From Syntrophaceae bacterium (lineage in GTDB: Bacteria; Desulfobacterota; Syntrophia; Syntrophales; Smithellaceae), in contig JAHDKI010000009.1 in the NCBI GenBank assembly GCA_018436925.1, positions 62,001 to 126,000 on the forward strand: a stretch of DNA of 64,000 bases, in the 5' to 3' direction. Under the pieces are notes generated by a model. That model was given only the letters and a program-made list of their open reading frames with translations, was not told the DNA's origin and ran no database searches. Below are positions 49,230 to 58,878 of the stretch, piece after piece. The stretch's first letter is position 1, and each line of letters begins with the position of its first letter. A program made the position numbers and the translations under genes.

Positions 49230-50125
49230 GATCATTGATTGCCCCTAATTTTTTCATAGCGGGAATGCCAAAATGCGGAACGACTGCGCTGGCCGCTTAT
49301 TTGCAAAAACATCCTGATGTAATGATTTCCGAGCCGAAGGAGCCTCATTATTTCAGCGCATACTATGATGAGCTTGATTATGAAGACTACATCCGAAGCT
49401 GTTATAAGCGCTACAAAGGAGAAAAAATCGTCGGTGAGGCCACCCCGTTGTATTTAAGATTTCCCTGGGCGCTGGAGCGCATGGCCGCGCATTGTCCCGA
49501 TGCAAAATTTATTGCTTTGTTCAGGAATCCGGTGGATCGGGCCTATTCCCAGTGGTGGATGTTTTATTCCCGTGCCATGGAGCCATTATCTTTTGCGGAT
49601 GCGATTAACGCTTGTTTTCTTCAAGATCCAAAAAGCGAAGAAAACCAGACATTGTGGCAACAGTATGTCCGTCACATTAAAGCCGGCAAGACGATTCCCG
49701 TCAGGCCATACCTGTCCAACGGCTATTATGCAAAGTATCTTAGAGAATTCTTAAAATTCTTCAGGCGCGACCAGATTCTGATTATACAAACTGAAGAATT
49801 CCATAAAAATATCAGAAAAACGATGGATGATGTCTATCATTTTCTGAACATCTCGGCCTATCATGATGAAAGTATCAGACGGCGCAACGAAGCTTACGGC
49901 ACAGCGGCGAGAAAAGTGTTTGCCATCCTCAAACGCACCGGCATAACGCGCTTTTCTCAATCCGTTCCCGAGGCATCGAGAGACCGCATTAAAAGAGTGC
50001 TTGCTAAAGCCGGATCCCGACAACCTTTAATGGATTCGGCAATGCGTCTCAGACTGTCAAAGTATTATGAGCCCTGCAACCTTGACCTGGAAAACCTGCT
50101 GGGTCGATCTTTTCGATGGACGTGA
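49226..50125 (+). CDS. Sulfotransferase family protein
   Basis: 299 residues from GTG 49226 (GTGA overlap). The 5'-phosphosulfate-binding loop is PKCGTTAL at residues 15-22, and the 3'-phosphate-binding segment is IALFRNPVDRAYSQWWMFY. It would transfer sulfate from PAPS to a hydroxyl or amine of a glycan or lipid. Acceptor unknown; pairing with a lipase-like hydrolase hints at a lipid, but that is inference. Confidence 0.9.
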   Translation: MRSLIAPNFFIAGMPKCGTTALAAYLQKHPDVMISEPKEPHYFSAYYDELDYEDYIRSCYKRYKGEKIVGEATPLYLRFPWALERMAAHCPDAKFIALFRNPVDRAYSQWWMFYSRAMEPLSFADAINACFLQDPKSEENQTLWQQYVRHIKAGKTIPVRPYLSNGYYAKYLREFLKFFRRDQILIIQTEEFHKNIRKTMDDVYHFLNISAYHDESIRRRNEAYGTAARKVFAILKRTGITRFSQSVPEASRDRIKRVLAKAGSRQPLMDSAMRLRLSKYYEPCNLDLENLLGRSFRWT

Positions 50126-50131
50126 GCGATT

Positions 50132-52198
50132 ATGCCCAACCGCCTGATTTCCGAAAAAAGCCCCTACCTTTTGCAACATGCCCAAAATCCGGTGGATTGG
50201 TATCCCTGGGGGGAAGACGCGTTTGCCAGAGCGATTCAAGAAGACAAACCGATTTTCCTGTCGATCGGATATTCGACCTGCCACTGGTGCCACGTCATGG
50301 AGCGGGAATCGTTTGAGGACGAAGCCGTTGCCGCCTTGTTCAACGAGACCTTTGTCAATATCAAGGTCGATCGCGAAGAGCGTCCCGATATCGATGCCGT
50401 TTATATGCAAGTATGCCGTATGATGACGCAAACCGGCGGTTGGCCGCTTTCGATCATGATGACGCCGGACAAAAAACCGTTTTTTGCCGCGACGTATATT
50501 CCACGGGAAACAAAATACGGCCGTGTCGGCCTTACGGAGATGATCCCGCAAGTCAGACACCTCTGGAGGGAGCGCCGCTCGGAAGTGCTTTCCGCCGCGG
50601 CGGAGATCACGGCCGTGTTGCAACGGCCCCCGTCGGGGGGGCGCGAAGAGGAGCTCGGCGAAGAGATTCTGCATCAGGCCTATCAATCTCTGGCGAGCGC
50701 CTTTGACCGGACATACGGAGGTTTCGGGCAGGCGCCGAAATTTCCGTCGCCGCATCAATTTCTGTTCCTTTTGCGATACTGGCGCCGAACCGGCGAAAAC
50801 CAGGCGCTGGCGATGGTCGAACAGACGATAAAAAACATGAGGCGGGGCGGAATATACGACCACATCGGATTCGGCTTTCACCGCTATTCAACCGATGAAC
50901 GATGGATCGTGCCGCATTTCGAGAAGATGCTCTATGACCAGGCGCTGATGGCGATGGCCTGCATCGAGCTTTATCAGGCAACCGGAAAGCAGGACTATGA
51001 AAACACCGCGCGGGAAATCTTCACCTATGTCTTGCAGGATATGACCGATCATCAAGGCGGATTCTATAGCGCCGAAGACGCAGACAGTGAAGGCCTGGAA
51101 GGGAAATTCTATCTATGGACGGAATCCGAGGTGCAAGCAACGCTGAACCGCGAAGACGCGGATCTGTTTTTATCGCTTTTTAGCCATGATGACTCTGATT
51201 TGCCGGGTATGGCGGAAATGCCCGAAGGCCATTTTATCCCGCACCGGAAAGCGGCTTCCGCTTCTGACCGCGATGAGGGCGTTGATCGCCGGAAGTTGGA
51301 AGGTCTCCGAAGGGCGTTATTGGATCATCGAAAAAGACGGATCCGCCCGCATCTCGACGATAAGATTCTGGTCGATTCCAACGGCCTGATGATCGCCGCA
51401 CTGGCGCTCGGGGCTCAGGTCTTTTCAGACCAATCTTATCTTGATGCCGCCCGACGGGCTGCCGATTTTATCGAGGGAAACATGAAAACCCCCCAGGGCC
51501 GCCTATTGCACCGCTTCCGCGACGGCGAAGCTGCGATCAGCGCAACGGTCGATGATTACGCGTTCTACATCTGGGGGCTTTGCGAACTGTATGAAGCCAC
51601 TTTTGAAACCCGATATCTGAAGAAAGCGCTGGAGTATCAGACGCACCTTTATGCCTACTTCCGGGATGAAAAGAGGGGAGGGTATTATTTAACGGCGGCC
51701 GACGCCGAAGCGCTGCTTATCCGTCCTAAAGAGCTCTATGACGGAGCGACGCCGTCCGGGAACTCCGCCGCTTTTTGCACCACCCTGCGCCTTTCCCGCA
51801 TGACGGGAGATTTGGCTCTCGATGAGCAGGCCAGGGCGATTTACAAAGCTCTTTGCGGACCGGCCAAAACGACGCCGCAGGCTTTCACGTATTTTTTATG
51901 CGGTTTGGATTTCGCAATCGGACCGGCACACGAAGTGGTGATTGCCGGAGAGCGGGGCGTGCAGGATACGGAGGATCTATTGCGGGCTTTGCGCCGGATT
52001 TATGCGCCGAACAAGACCGTCATTTTTCGCCCTTCGGATGAATCCGCGCTTGATGTCGAAACGATCTCTCCTTTCGTCGCAGACATGGACAAGAGAAACG
52101 GACGCGCGACGGCCTATGTCTGTTCTCATTTCGCCTGCGGCGAACCCACCAACGATCCCGGCAAGATCGAGGCGCTGCTTGGACTCAAGAAAGAATGA
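50132..52198 (+). CDS. YyaL/DUF255 thioredoxin-like domain protein
   Basis: 688 residues. The N-terminal thioredoxin-like part holds [19 protein letters not shown] start and [17 protein letters not shown], with CHWC at 50-53. The rest is an alpha/alpha barrel with [19 protein letters not shown] and [10 protein letters not shown]. Relatives are SPATA20 and YyaL; function is not known, possibly a glycosidase-like fold. Full length. Confidence 0.95.
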   Translation: MPNRLISEKSPYLLQHAQNPVDWYPWGEDAFARAIQEDKPIFLSIGYSTCHWCHVMERESFEDEAVAALFNETFVNIKVDREERPDIDAVYMQVCRMMTQTGGWPLSIMMTPDKKPFFAATYIPRETKYGRVGLTEMIPQVRHLWRERRSEVLSAAAEITAVLQRPPSGGREEELGEEILHQAYQSLASAFDRTYGGFGQAPKFPSPHQFLFLLRYWRRTGENQALAMVEQTIKNMRRGGIYDHIGFGFHRYSTDERWIVPHFEKMLYDQALMAMACIELYQATGKQDYENTAREIFTYVLQDMTDHQGGFYSAEDADSEGLEGKFYLWTESEVQATLNREDADLFLSLFSHDDSDLPGMAEMPEGHFIPHRKAASASDRDEGVDRRKLEGLRRALLDHRKRRIRPHLDDKILVDSNGLMIAALALGAQVFSDQSYLDAARRAADFIEGNMKTPQGRLLHRFRDGEAAISATVDDYAFYIWGLCELYEATFETRYLKKALEYQTHLYAYFRDEKRGGYYLTAADAEALLIRPKELYDGATPSGNSAAFCTTLRLSRMTGDLALDEQARAIYKALCGPAKTTPQAFTYFLCGLDFAIGPAHEVVIAGERGVQDTEDLLRALRRIYAPNKTVIFRPSDESALDVETISPFVADMDKRNGRATAYVCSHFACGEPTNDPGKIEALLGLKKE

Positions 52199-52208
52199 AG
52201 GGGCCGCG

Positions 52209-52598
52209 TCAATCCGACGGCGGATAAGATCCGTCTTCGCGATGGACTTCCGTTCCCGTCACGGGCGGATTGAAAACACACAAAAGACGGAGGTCTTTCG
52301 ACGCCCGTAAAAGATGTTCGTCATGGTTGTTGAGAGCGTACATCGTGCCGGGAACGATGCGATGAATTTGTCCGTCGGCCAGCGTTTCGACCTCGCCTTC
52401 ACCCGCGACGCAGAAAACGGCTTCCAGGTGATGTTTGTACCAGATGTGCGTTTCCGTCCCCGCGAAAATGATGGTTTCATGAAAGGAAAACCCCATGCCG
52501 TCTTTCTTCAGAAGCAGTCTCCGGCTGACCCAGTGACCGTTTTCCGCATAAACCTCCCGGTCCGTTCCCCGAATGTCGTCAATCGTGCGCAAAAACAT
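52209..52598 (-). CDS. ectC: L-ectoine synthase EctC
   Basis: 129 residues. Cupin fold with [35 protein letters not shown] and [16 protein letters not shown], matching EctC metal- and substrate-binding residues. It closes N-gamma-acetyl-diaminobutyrate to ectoine, an osmoprotectant. Last gene of ectABC, 9 bp after ectB. Confidence 0.95.
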   Translation of the reverse strand: MFLRTIDDIRGTDREVYAENGHWVSRRLLLKKDGMGFSFHETIIFAGTETHIWYKHHLEAVFCVAGEGEVETLADGQIHRIVPGTMYALNNHDEHLLRASKDLRLLCVFNPPVTGTEVHREDGSYPPSD

Positions 52599-52607
52599 GA
52601 CGGTTCC

Positions 52608-53864
52608 TTATGCTTTTGAGACGAGCGCTTCGCCGATGGAGCGATCGAGAATATCGAGCCCTTCCATCAGCACCTCGTCGGGGATGATCAGCGGCGCCAG
52701 AAACTTGATGACCTGATTATTTGCGCCTGCGCGCTCCAGAATCAGCTTGTTTTTAAAACACTGATCGGCAATGGTCTTGGCCAACTCGGCGGGCCGGATC
52801 GCAATTCCGTAAATAAAACCGCGGCCCCGAACCTCCGCATTGAGTTCGGGATAGTGATTGTTGATGGCGTTGAGCTTTTGTTCGACCAGAGCGCCTTTTC
52901 GAAAGATGTCTTTTGAAAATTGGTCATTTTCCCAGTATTCCAGGGCGACCGCGGCGGAGATAAAGGCTAGGTTGTTGCCCCGGAAAGTTCCCGTGTGCTG
53001 ACCGGGTTTCCAGATGTCGAGATCGCGCCGGAACAAAACCAGCGACATAGGCAGCCCATAGCCGGAAAAAGATTTGGACAAAGTGACGATGTCCGGGCGA
53101 ATGCCCGATTTTTCAAAGCTGAAAAAATGACCGGTGCGGCCGTTGCCGACCTGAATGTCGTCGACGATCAGCAGGATGTCAAAATCCCGGCAGATCGATT
53201 CCACTTCGCGAAGCCATGCGTCGGAGGCTACGCGGATGCCGCCTTCCCCCTGCACGGTCTCCAGGATGACGGCGGAGGGGATGTCCACGCCGCTGCTGCC
53301 GTCTTCCAAAAAGCGCCGCATATATTGAGCGCTGTTGACATCCTTGCCTAGATAGCCGTCATAGGGCAGAAAGGAAACATCCGAGCGGTTGATAAAAGCC
53401 TCGTCTCGATAGTAGGCGTTGGCTGTGACGGACATCGATCCCATTGTCAGGCCATGATATCCGTTGGTGAAAGAGATGACATTCGAGCGTTTCTTCACCA
53501 TGCGCGCAAGCTTAAGCGCCGCCTCTACGGCATTGGTTCCGGTAGGCCCCGTGAACTGCACCTTGTAGTCGAGTCCGCGGGGTTTAAAAAGAACGTTTTC
53601 CATTTTTTCCAGCAGGTTTTCCTTGGCCACCGTGGCCATGTCCAGACCGTGTATGATTTCATCACGCTCCAGGTAATCAATCAGACGAGACTTCATACGG
53701 TCATTGTTGTGGCCGTAATTAAGCGTTCCCGCGCCGCCGAAAAAATCAATGTAGCGGTTTCCTTCGCTGTCGAATAGAAAAGCGTCTTTTGCTTTGTCGA
53801 AAGTGACCGGAAACGAACGCGAATAGCTGCGGACTTCCGATTCCAGTCGTTCAATGGCTTTCAT
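52608..53864 (-). CDS. ectB: Diaminobutyrate-2-oxoglutarate aminotransferase EctB
   Basis: 418 residues, class-III aminotransferase. PLP-binding parts: GTNAVEAALKLARMVKKRSN, DDIQVGNGRTGHFFSFE and the Schiff-base Lys in TLSKSFSGYGLPMSLVLF. It converts aspartate semialdehyde plus glutamate to 2,4-diaminobutyrate. The start overlaps the ectA stop by 4 bp. Confidence 0.96.
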   Translation of the reverse strand: MKAIERLESEVRSYSRSFPVTFDKAKDAFLFDSEGNRYIDFFGGAGTLNYGHNNDRMKSRLIDYLERDEIIHGLDMATVAKENLLEKMENVLFKPRGLDYKVQFTGPTGTNAVEAALKLARMVKKRSNVISFTNGYHGLTMGSMSVTANAYYRDEAFINRSDVSFLPYDGYLGKDVNSAQYMRRFLEDGSSGVDIPSAVILETVQGEGGIRVASDAWLREVESICRDFDILLIVDDIQVGNGRTGHFFSFEKSGIRPDIVTLSKSFSGYGLPMSLVLFRRDLDIWKPGQHTGTFRGNNLAFISAAVALEYWENDQFSKDIFRKGALVEQKLNAINNHYPELNAEVRGRGFIYGIAIRPAELAKTIADQCFKNKLILERAGANNQVIKFLAPLIIPDEVLMEGLDILDRSIGEALVSKA

Positions 53865-54382
53865 GATGATTCCTCCTTTGATAACAGGTCAAACGGCCCG
53901 ATGCGAAACAAGATTTCTTCTTCATGGGACTGACCGCCGAAATCATCGGCTGAAAACAGAACGCTTTGAACCAACGGGGCTTGAAGCGTTTCGGCCAGAG
54001 AAGAAAAAAGGGCCTTTGATGAATGGTTGGACGGACCGACCGTCGTTTCAAGATACCTAAGGGGACGGCTATACGAGCGATTCAAAAGCTCGGAAAGCAT
54101 TGAACCGGCAATGCCTTTTCCCCGATATTCTTTTTGCACCGCAACCTGCCAGACGAACAAAGTGTCTTGTTGATCAGGACGGATGTAGGCGGAGATGAAA
54201 CCGCAGACATCGGCGGCATCGCAGGCGACTACGGAGGTTTGAGAAAAATGAGCGCATAAGATGAGATAGCAGTAAAGTGAATTGACATCCAACGGCGGAG
54301 AGTGCCGGATCAAGCGCTCAATGGATCGCGCGTCCGGGATGTCCGGTGCGCGAAAATGAATATCCGTTGGATCTTTTTTCAA
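53861..54382 (-). CDS. ectA: Diaminobutyrate acetyltransferase EctA
   Basis: 173 residues. GNAT fold with VWQVAVQKEYRGKGIAGSML (acetyl-CoA-binding V-x-x-x-R-G-x-G-I-A) and VDSLYCY-like VNSLYCYLILC near the start, characteristic of EctA. It acetylates 2,4-diaminobutyrate. First gene of ectABC; a promoter-like element lies at 54489-54517. Confidence 0.95.
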   Translation of the reverse strand: MKKDPTDIHFRAPDIPDARSIERLIRHSPPLDVNSLYCYLILCAHFSQTSVVACDAADVCGFISAYIRPDQQDTLFVWQVAVQKEYRGKGIAGSMLSELLNRSYSRPLRYLETTVGPSNHSSKALFSSLAETLQAPLVQSVLFSADDFGGQSHEEEILFRIGPFDLLSKEESS

Positions 54383-54488
54383 GTCCGTCTCCTGAATAAA
54401 CAGGGTTTAATTTTGTTGAGCCGTTATTTGAACGACGAGGGTCTTCGGATGATCAAAACATACAGGCAACTTTGCTGAAACCGCTGTG

Positions 54489-54517
54489 TTCATAGCACAA
54501 AACAAACGGAAATGCAA
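54489..54517 (-). promoter_or_regulatory. Putative promoter of ectABC
   Basis: On the - strand: TTGCAT (54512-54517), 17-bp spacer, TATGAA (54489-54494). A transcript would start about 100 bases before ectA. No MarR-type EctR operator was recognised. Confidence 0.5.
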
Positions 54518-54606
54518 CCCGCATGGCAGGGTTGAGGAAGTCGATGTGGAAAAGAGTGCGCTGAATTCTCGAAATTTCAATGTTTTGTGCAGTCGCGAAG
54601 GCAAAC

Positions 54607-55551
54607 TCAGCGGCGAATCAGCACAAGATATTCATATTTGTACAAATCGTAGATGAAATGCTGAAGGATTTCCTGTTCATCCGTTGCGGGTACCGCCATT
54701 CTCAAGGCCAGTAGGGCTTTGGGGGTTAAGTCCAAAACGAGAAAATCAGCCAGAGGGCCGCGGATGACCTGATAGCCCCGGATTTGAGCAATATTCTGAA
54801 GATGACTGAACTTGATGGTATATTCGGCATGTCCTTTGAGCGAGATTCTTTCAGGGATGCCGGTCGGGAAAATTTTCAGATAGGCTGCAAAGGCTTCCGG
54901 AGCGCGGGCTTCACAGCTGTGCTCACTCAGATAGATAAGCGGCACGCCGGCCCTGCATAATTTGTCCACGGTCATTAACGCTCCGATGTTGATAGGTTCC
55001 CCGGGAAGAAACTGCAGGCCGTAGGATGCACGAAAATATTCGGCCTGATTCAAAGCAGAGGCAGGCGCCGCTTCAAGATCCTCCGGAGCGGCGTCTTTCG
55101 GCAAGCTGACAAGCGTTGGGAAATCTCCCAAATTCTCATTGAGAAGAGCGCAATCGAATTTTTGAAGATCATCTGTTTCAGCGGCTAAGAAATCGGCGCA
55201 TAAAAACTCGGCGTTGCTCCCGGCCAGAGATTCTTTTTGTCTGCCAAGCAGATAAGGCGAGATATCGAGCATCGTCGCGCTCCAAAGGGGATGGATATTC
55301 AGCAGGTCCCGCATCAGGACGCCCGTTCCGCCGCCGACTTCAAGGACGCGACGAACAGCGTCGACAGGGAAGAGAGTTCGCAAAAAGCCATCGAGATGGA
55401 CGCCGAAGGCGGCGTCCGTTTTGAGAATTTTACGGCAGGGGCTCGACGGATTCCAAAGCGCATTGCAAACCGTCAATTCCCAGCCCAGTGTCTTGAGGTC
55501 ATGGATATGGTAGTGATCGGTTCGGTTGAGAAAATAGGTGTATTCCGTCAT
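54607..55551 (-). CDS. Class I SAM-dependent methyltransferase-like protein
   Basis: 314 residues. Motif I is VLEVGGGTGVL at about 89-99, followed by MLDIS and the acidic CADFL. LLNENLGDFPTLV recalls the NExxxDxxP element of MidA/NDUFAF7-type methyltransferases. Target unknown. It lies upstream of ectABC on the same strand, separated by 224 bp. Confidence 0.8.
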   Translation of the reverse strand: MTEYTYFLNRTDHYHIHDLKTLGWELTVCNALWNPSSPCRKILKTDAAFGVHLDGFLRTLFPVDAVRRVLEVGGGTGVLMRDLLNIHPLWSATMLDISPYLLGRQKESLAGSNAEFLCADFLAAETDDLQKFDCALLNENLGDFPTLVSLPKDAAPEDLEAAPASALNQAEYFRASYGLQFLPGEPINIGALMTVDKLCRAGVPLIYLSEHSCEARAPEAFAAYLKIFPTGIPERISLKGHAEYTIKFSHLQNIAQIRGYQVIRGPLADFLVLDLTPKALLALRMAVPATDEQEILQHFIYDLYKYEYLVLIRR

Positions 55552-55703
55552 AAAAATCGATTTGGGCGTCCGATAAAAAGATTTTTGATAGGCGAGCCTT
55601 TAATCCATGCCCGATAAAAAAGCAACCGGCAATATCCATAAAGGCGAAGACGATTGGGCTATTGGGCGGACGAATCGAAGGTCTGGCCGCACGGTTTCGA
55701 CGT

Positions 55704-56228
55704 TTAAGGCAGAAGGGCGGCGTATAGCGGGATGGAGGATCCGCTGAAAGAAAAACAGACAAACAAAAAGCCCGCGACCATCCAGATCACGACGGGCAGG
55801 CGCAGATCGGAGGTAAAAGGAAATTTTGCGTCGCCAAAGGCGTAAAGCAAGGTGTGCAGCCATCGATTGCTAAGCGAGTGGCGTTCGTAGTTGACGACAT
55901 ACAGCATCATGACCAACATGCCGAAAGCCAGACAGAATGGGCAAAAGATATTCTCTTCGATTTGAAACGCCACGAGATAGACTAGAGCGCCCAAACCGGC
56001 GGCCACAAACATCCGGATCAGGTTCGCTTGATGGAAGAAGGCCAGGGCGATTAACAGGGCCATGAACAGGACGCCGACGTACTTGATATCAAAGCCAAAA
56101 ATATCGCCACGCAGATAGGAGCAGGCCGTATCGCAGACCGCATAAAAAGACATGATGCCGATGCCGGCCAATGCCAGAATGATCGTCAGGGCAAGCCTGT
56201 GTCGACTGATGAAACGATACACTCTCAT
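55704..56228 (-). CDS. VKOR-like membrane protein
   Basis: 174 residues with five hydrophobic segments. Cys32 and Cys36 (CDTAC) lie after the first segment and CPFC at 96-99 in a later helix, the two Cys pairs of the vitamin K epoxide reductase family. Such proteins reoxidise disulfide-forming partners using quinone. No fused thioredoxin domain is present, so a separate DsbA-like partner would be needed. Confidence 0.8.
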   Translation of the reverse strand: MRVYRFISRHRLALTIILALAGIGIMSFYAVCDTACSYLRGDIFGFDIKYVGVLFMALLIALAFFHQANLIRMFVAAGLGALVYLVAFQIEENIFCPFCLAFGMLVMMLYVVNYERHSLSNRWLHTLLYAFGDAKFPFTSDLRLPVVIWMVAGFLFVCFSFSGSSIPLYAALLP

Positions 56229-56752
56229 GTCGCGCCCCTTTTGATTTTGAAAAAATTATAAAATCCCCCCCGTGCAATGTCAACCGTAACTTCTTCGCGT
56301 TTTGGGGGGCAACCTTCGATAGGGCGTGCAGCGTAGAAACAGAAGGCAAGACGGTTCGCTGTGTGCTGCGGCAAAGCTCCGGTTTCGATTTATGATGAAT
56401 TGCGGATAAGTCAACGATCAAAAACATTCAACAAAGGCTTCTGAGTAATTTCGGTGCGGCCTTTGGAGGAGGATCCGGTATTGTCCTTTAGTCATCCTAA
56501 AAAATCTGTTTATGGACGCGCCGGGGTGCCGATCAGGCATATTGCCCTTCGGCCGAGTTTCTTGGAATTACTATCCCATCGGTAACCATCCTGTTGCGAT
56601 CCAACCGGAGGCTGAAGTCCGGATAAATCTTGACAATTATTTCCCAATCCATTAGCGTTTCGCTTTGGTTTTCCAGGTTGTTTTCCGCTTGCGGATTTAA
56701 ATCCGGCTCGAAGGCGGAAGACGGCCGAAAGTTATGTGAGGAGGGAAACATC
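56229..56752. other. 524-bp intergenic region between VKOR-like gene and PTS genes
   Basis: No convincing gene. It contains the promoter-like element at 56630-56658 and GAGGAGGGA in front of 56753. The start of the divergent VKOR-like gene is at the left. I see no other structure here. Confidence 0.5.
56630..56658 (+). promoter_or_regulatory. Putative promoter of the PTS operon
   Basis: TTGACA (56630-56635), exactly 17-bp spacer, TAGCGT (56653-56658), 95 bp before the EIIA start. Confidence 0.5.
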
Positions 56753-57163
56753 ATGATCGGTGTGCTGATTACAACCCATGGAAATCTCGGGAATGAATTG
56801 ATTGCTGCCGCGGAGCTGATCAAAGGAAAACTTAATGATATCATGCATGTATGTGTTGAGCAGTCCAAGGGCGTCGAAGAGCTGAAAAAGGAAATCAGCG
56901 CGGCCATCAAAAAGCTCGACAAGGGAAAAGGTGTGCTGATTTTGACGGATTTGTTCGGCGGAACGCCTTCGAATATTTCTTTGTCGTTTATGAAAGAAGG
57001 CAAAGTGGAAGTGGTCACAGGCGTCAATCTTCCCATGCTGTTGAAACTTTCCGACGTCCGGGAAGATATGTCGCTCAATGAATTTGCCTGCTTTATTAAA
57101 GATTACGGGAAAAAGAACATTTCACTGGCCAGCGAGATTTTAAGCAAAAAAGCAACCGGGTGA
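56753..57163 (+). CDS. PTS mannose-family EIIA
   Basis: 136 residues from ATG 56753 with GAGGAGGGA upstream; the frame opens earlier without a site. It reads MIGVLITTHGNLGNELIAAA with the phosphorylatable His9, then VLILTDLFGGTPSNISLSFM. It accepts phosphate from HPr and passes it to EIIB encoded next. HPr and EI are not in the window. Confidence 0.94.
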   Translation: MIGVLITTHGNLGNELIAAAELIKGKLNDIMHVCVEQSKGVEELKKEISAAIKKLDKGKGVLILTDLFGGTPSNISLSFMKEGKVEVVTGVNLPMLLKLSDVREDMSLNEFACFIKDYGKKNISLASEILSKKATG

Positions 57164-57167
57164 TCAG

Positions 57168-57689
57168 TTGGCGGAATCGTACGACATTGCTTTAGTCCGG
57201 GTGGACAACCGTCTGGTTCACGGCCAGATTCTGGAATCCTGGGTGCCTTTCATCCACGCAAAGTGCATCATGGTCGTCAATGACTCTTCGGCCGGCGATT
57301 TTTTCTGTGAAACCGTAATCCGCATGGCGGTGCCCAGTGAAATCGAAGTCAATATCTGCTCCATTGAAGATTTTGCCGCCAATTTCGCTTTTACCGTCGG
57401 GGACGGGAAGAAAACGATTGTTCTTTTCGCCAGCATCGCCGATGCGTATCGCGCTTATCTGGCTGGTTTTCAATTTAATAAACTCAATATCGGCAACATT
57501 CATCATGAAGAATATGCCGTCTGCTGCGCGCCGTCGGTTTTTTTGTGCGATGATGAAATTTCAGACATCGTCAGTATGCTTGAAACCAAGGGTGTTGAAA
57601 TCGAGTTAAAGCGGGTGCCCCGGGAAAAAGCCGTGGACATCAAGGACGCGCTCAAGGAATACTGCGACATAAAAAACCAAGTCCGCTGA
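57168..57689 (+). CDS. PTS mannose/fructose/sorbose-family EIIB
   Basis: 173 residues from TTG 57168. RVDNRLVHGQILESWVPFI holds the active His (about residue 16). NIGNIHHEEYAVCCAPSVFL lies in the middle. Follows EIIA after 4 bp. Confidence 0.93.
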   Translation: MAESYDIALVRVDNRLVHGQILESWVPFIHAKCIMVVNDSSAGDFFCETVIRMAVPSEIEVNICSIEDFAANFAFTVGDGKKTIVLFASIADAYRAYLAGFQFNKLNIGNIHHEEYAVCCAPSVFLCDDEISDIVSMLETKGVEIELKRVPREKAVDIKDALKEYCDIKNQVR

Positions 57690-57701
57690 TGGAGGCCATC
57701 C

Positions 57702-58397
57702 TTGCTTTCGACGATTATTGCGCTGTCCGTGCTGGGAGGCGTTTTATGCCTGGATCGTATCGTCATCCAGGCCATGGTGTCGCGACCAATTGTCCTGGCC
57801 CCTTTGATGGGCTGGCTGATCGGCATCCCCCTGGCCGGTTTGATTATCGGTGCGATGCTTGAGCTTTTCTGGATCGACCGTATTCCGATCGGCATTTATA
57901 TTCCCCCAAACGATTCCGCAAGCGCGGTTCTGGCCGTCTCCATTGCGGGTCTTGCCGGCCCGAAAACGGGCGCCATCGTTCCGGAGATCATCGCCCTGGC
58001 GCTTTTACTGGCGATTCCGTGCGGCCTGCTCATCCGGCTTTTCGATGTCAAAATCATTGAGTCCAACAACCGGCTGTCCGACGAGGCGCTTGAAGACGCC
58101 AAACTGGGTCATCTGCGCGCGATCGAAAAGAAAACCTATCTGGCCTTGGGAAAGGCGGCCATCGTCTACGTCGGAGCGCTTTTTTTGTTCCAGGTCCTGA
58201 TTGTTTATCCGGTCGCGGCGCTCTACCCCGGATTACCCGACGCCCTGATTCAAACGCTTAAACTCACCTATTATTTTATGCCGCTTCTGGGCATCGCAAC
58301 GGCGATTGCCGCCATCAAAATGCGCGGGGCCATTCCCTTATTCTGCGCCGTCTTTCTGATTCTTGCCATTGCCTGGGAACTATTCCATGTCCTGTGA
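57702..58397 (+). CDS. PTS mannose/sorbose-family EIIC
   Basis: 231 residues from TTG 57702, with about six membrane segments. The EII-Sor pattern is seen in RPIVLAPLMGWLIGIPLAGL, IIGAMLELFWIDRIPIGIYI and PPNDSASAVLAV. No EIID gene follows, which a sugar-transporting mannose-type complex would need. Confidence 0.88.
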   Translation: MLSTIIALSVLGGVLCLDRIVIQAMVSRPIVLAPLMGWLIGIPLAGLIIGAMLELFWIDRIPIGIYIPPNDSASAVLAVSIAGLAGPKTGAIVPEIIALALLLAIPCGLLIRLFDVKIIESNNRLSDEALEDAKLGHLRAIEKKTYLALGKAAIVYVGALFLFQVLIVYPVAALYPGLPDALIQTLKLTYYFMPLLGIATAIAAIKMRGAIPLFCAVFLILAIAWELFHVL

Positions 58398-58878
58398 AAA
58401 AAATGTCCTTGTCGGCGTGGACCTGATGGGGCCGGAAGATCTTCCGGAGATTCTCGAAATCGAGCGGGATTCGTATCCTTCGCCCTGGACGCGCGGAATG
58501 TTTGAAGGGGAGCTCAAAACCCGGCACGCGCAGTGTCTGACCGCTAAAATGCAGATCGAAGGCAGGACGATTATTGCAGGGTATATCATTTTCTGGCTGG
58601 TTGCGGATGAGGCGCATCTGCACAATCTGGCTGTTCGGCGGCAGTGCCGCAGGCAGAAACTGGGCTGGAATCTAATGGCCCTGATGAGGCGGATCGCATA
58701 TGATTTAGGGATCCGGAAAATCACGCTGGAGGTGAGAGCCTCCAACATGGCGGCGATAGAGCTTTACCGGCAATGCGGTTTTGTAGTAAAGGGGAGGCGG
58801 CCGAACTACTATTCGGATACGCACGAAGACGCCCTGATCATGTGGGCCGACGACATTCAGGATCGAAAAGATGCATAA
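58387..58878 (+). CDS. rimI: Ribosomal protein S18 alanine N-acetyltransferase
   Basis: 163 residues from ATG 58387, overlapping the EIIC end by 11 bp; an in-frame ATG at 58363 lies deeper in EIIC. GNAT fold: LEIERDSYPSPWTRGMFEGE (RimI start signature), HNLAVRRQCRRQKLGWNLM, LEVRASNMAAIELYRQCGF and GRRPNYYSDTHEDALIM. The acetyl-CoA loop RxxQKLG is slightly unusual (usually R-G-x-G). Confidence 0.92.
   Translation: MSCEKNVLVGVDLMGPEDLPEILEIERDSYPSPWTRGMFEGELKTRHAQCLTAKMQIEGRTIIAGYIIFWLVADEAHLHNLAVRRQCRRQKLGWNLMALMRRIAYDLGIRKITLEVRASNMAAIELYRQCGFVVKGRRPNYYSDTHEDALIMWADDIQDRKDA

Noticed and set aside
50057..50881. 274-residue open frame on the - strand over the sulfotransferase end and YyaL start
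   Set aside because: It spans two real genes and has no motif.
56533..57078. 181-residue open frame on the - strand over the PTS EIIA gene
   Set aside because: EIIA has an intact active-site motif and a good ribosome-binding site on the + strand.
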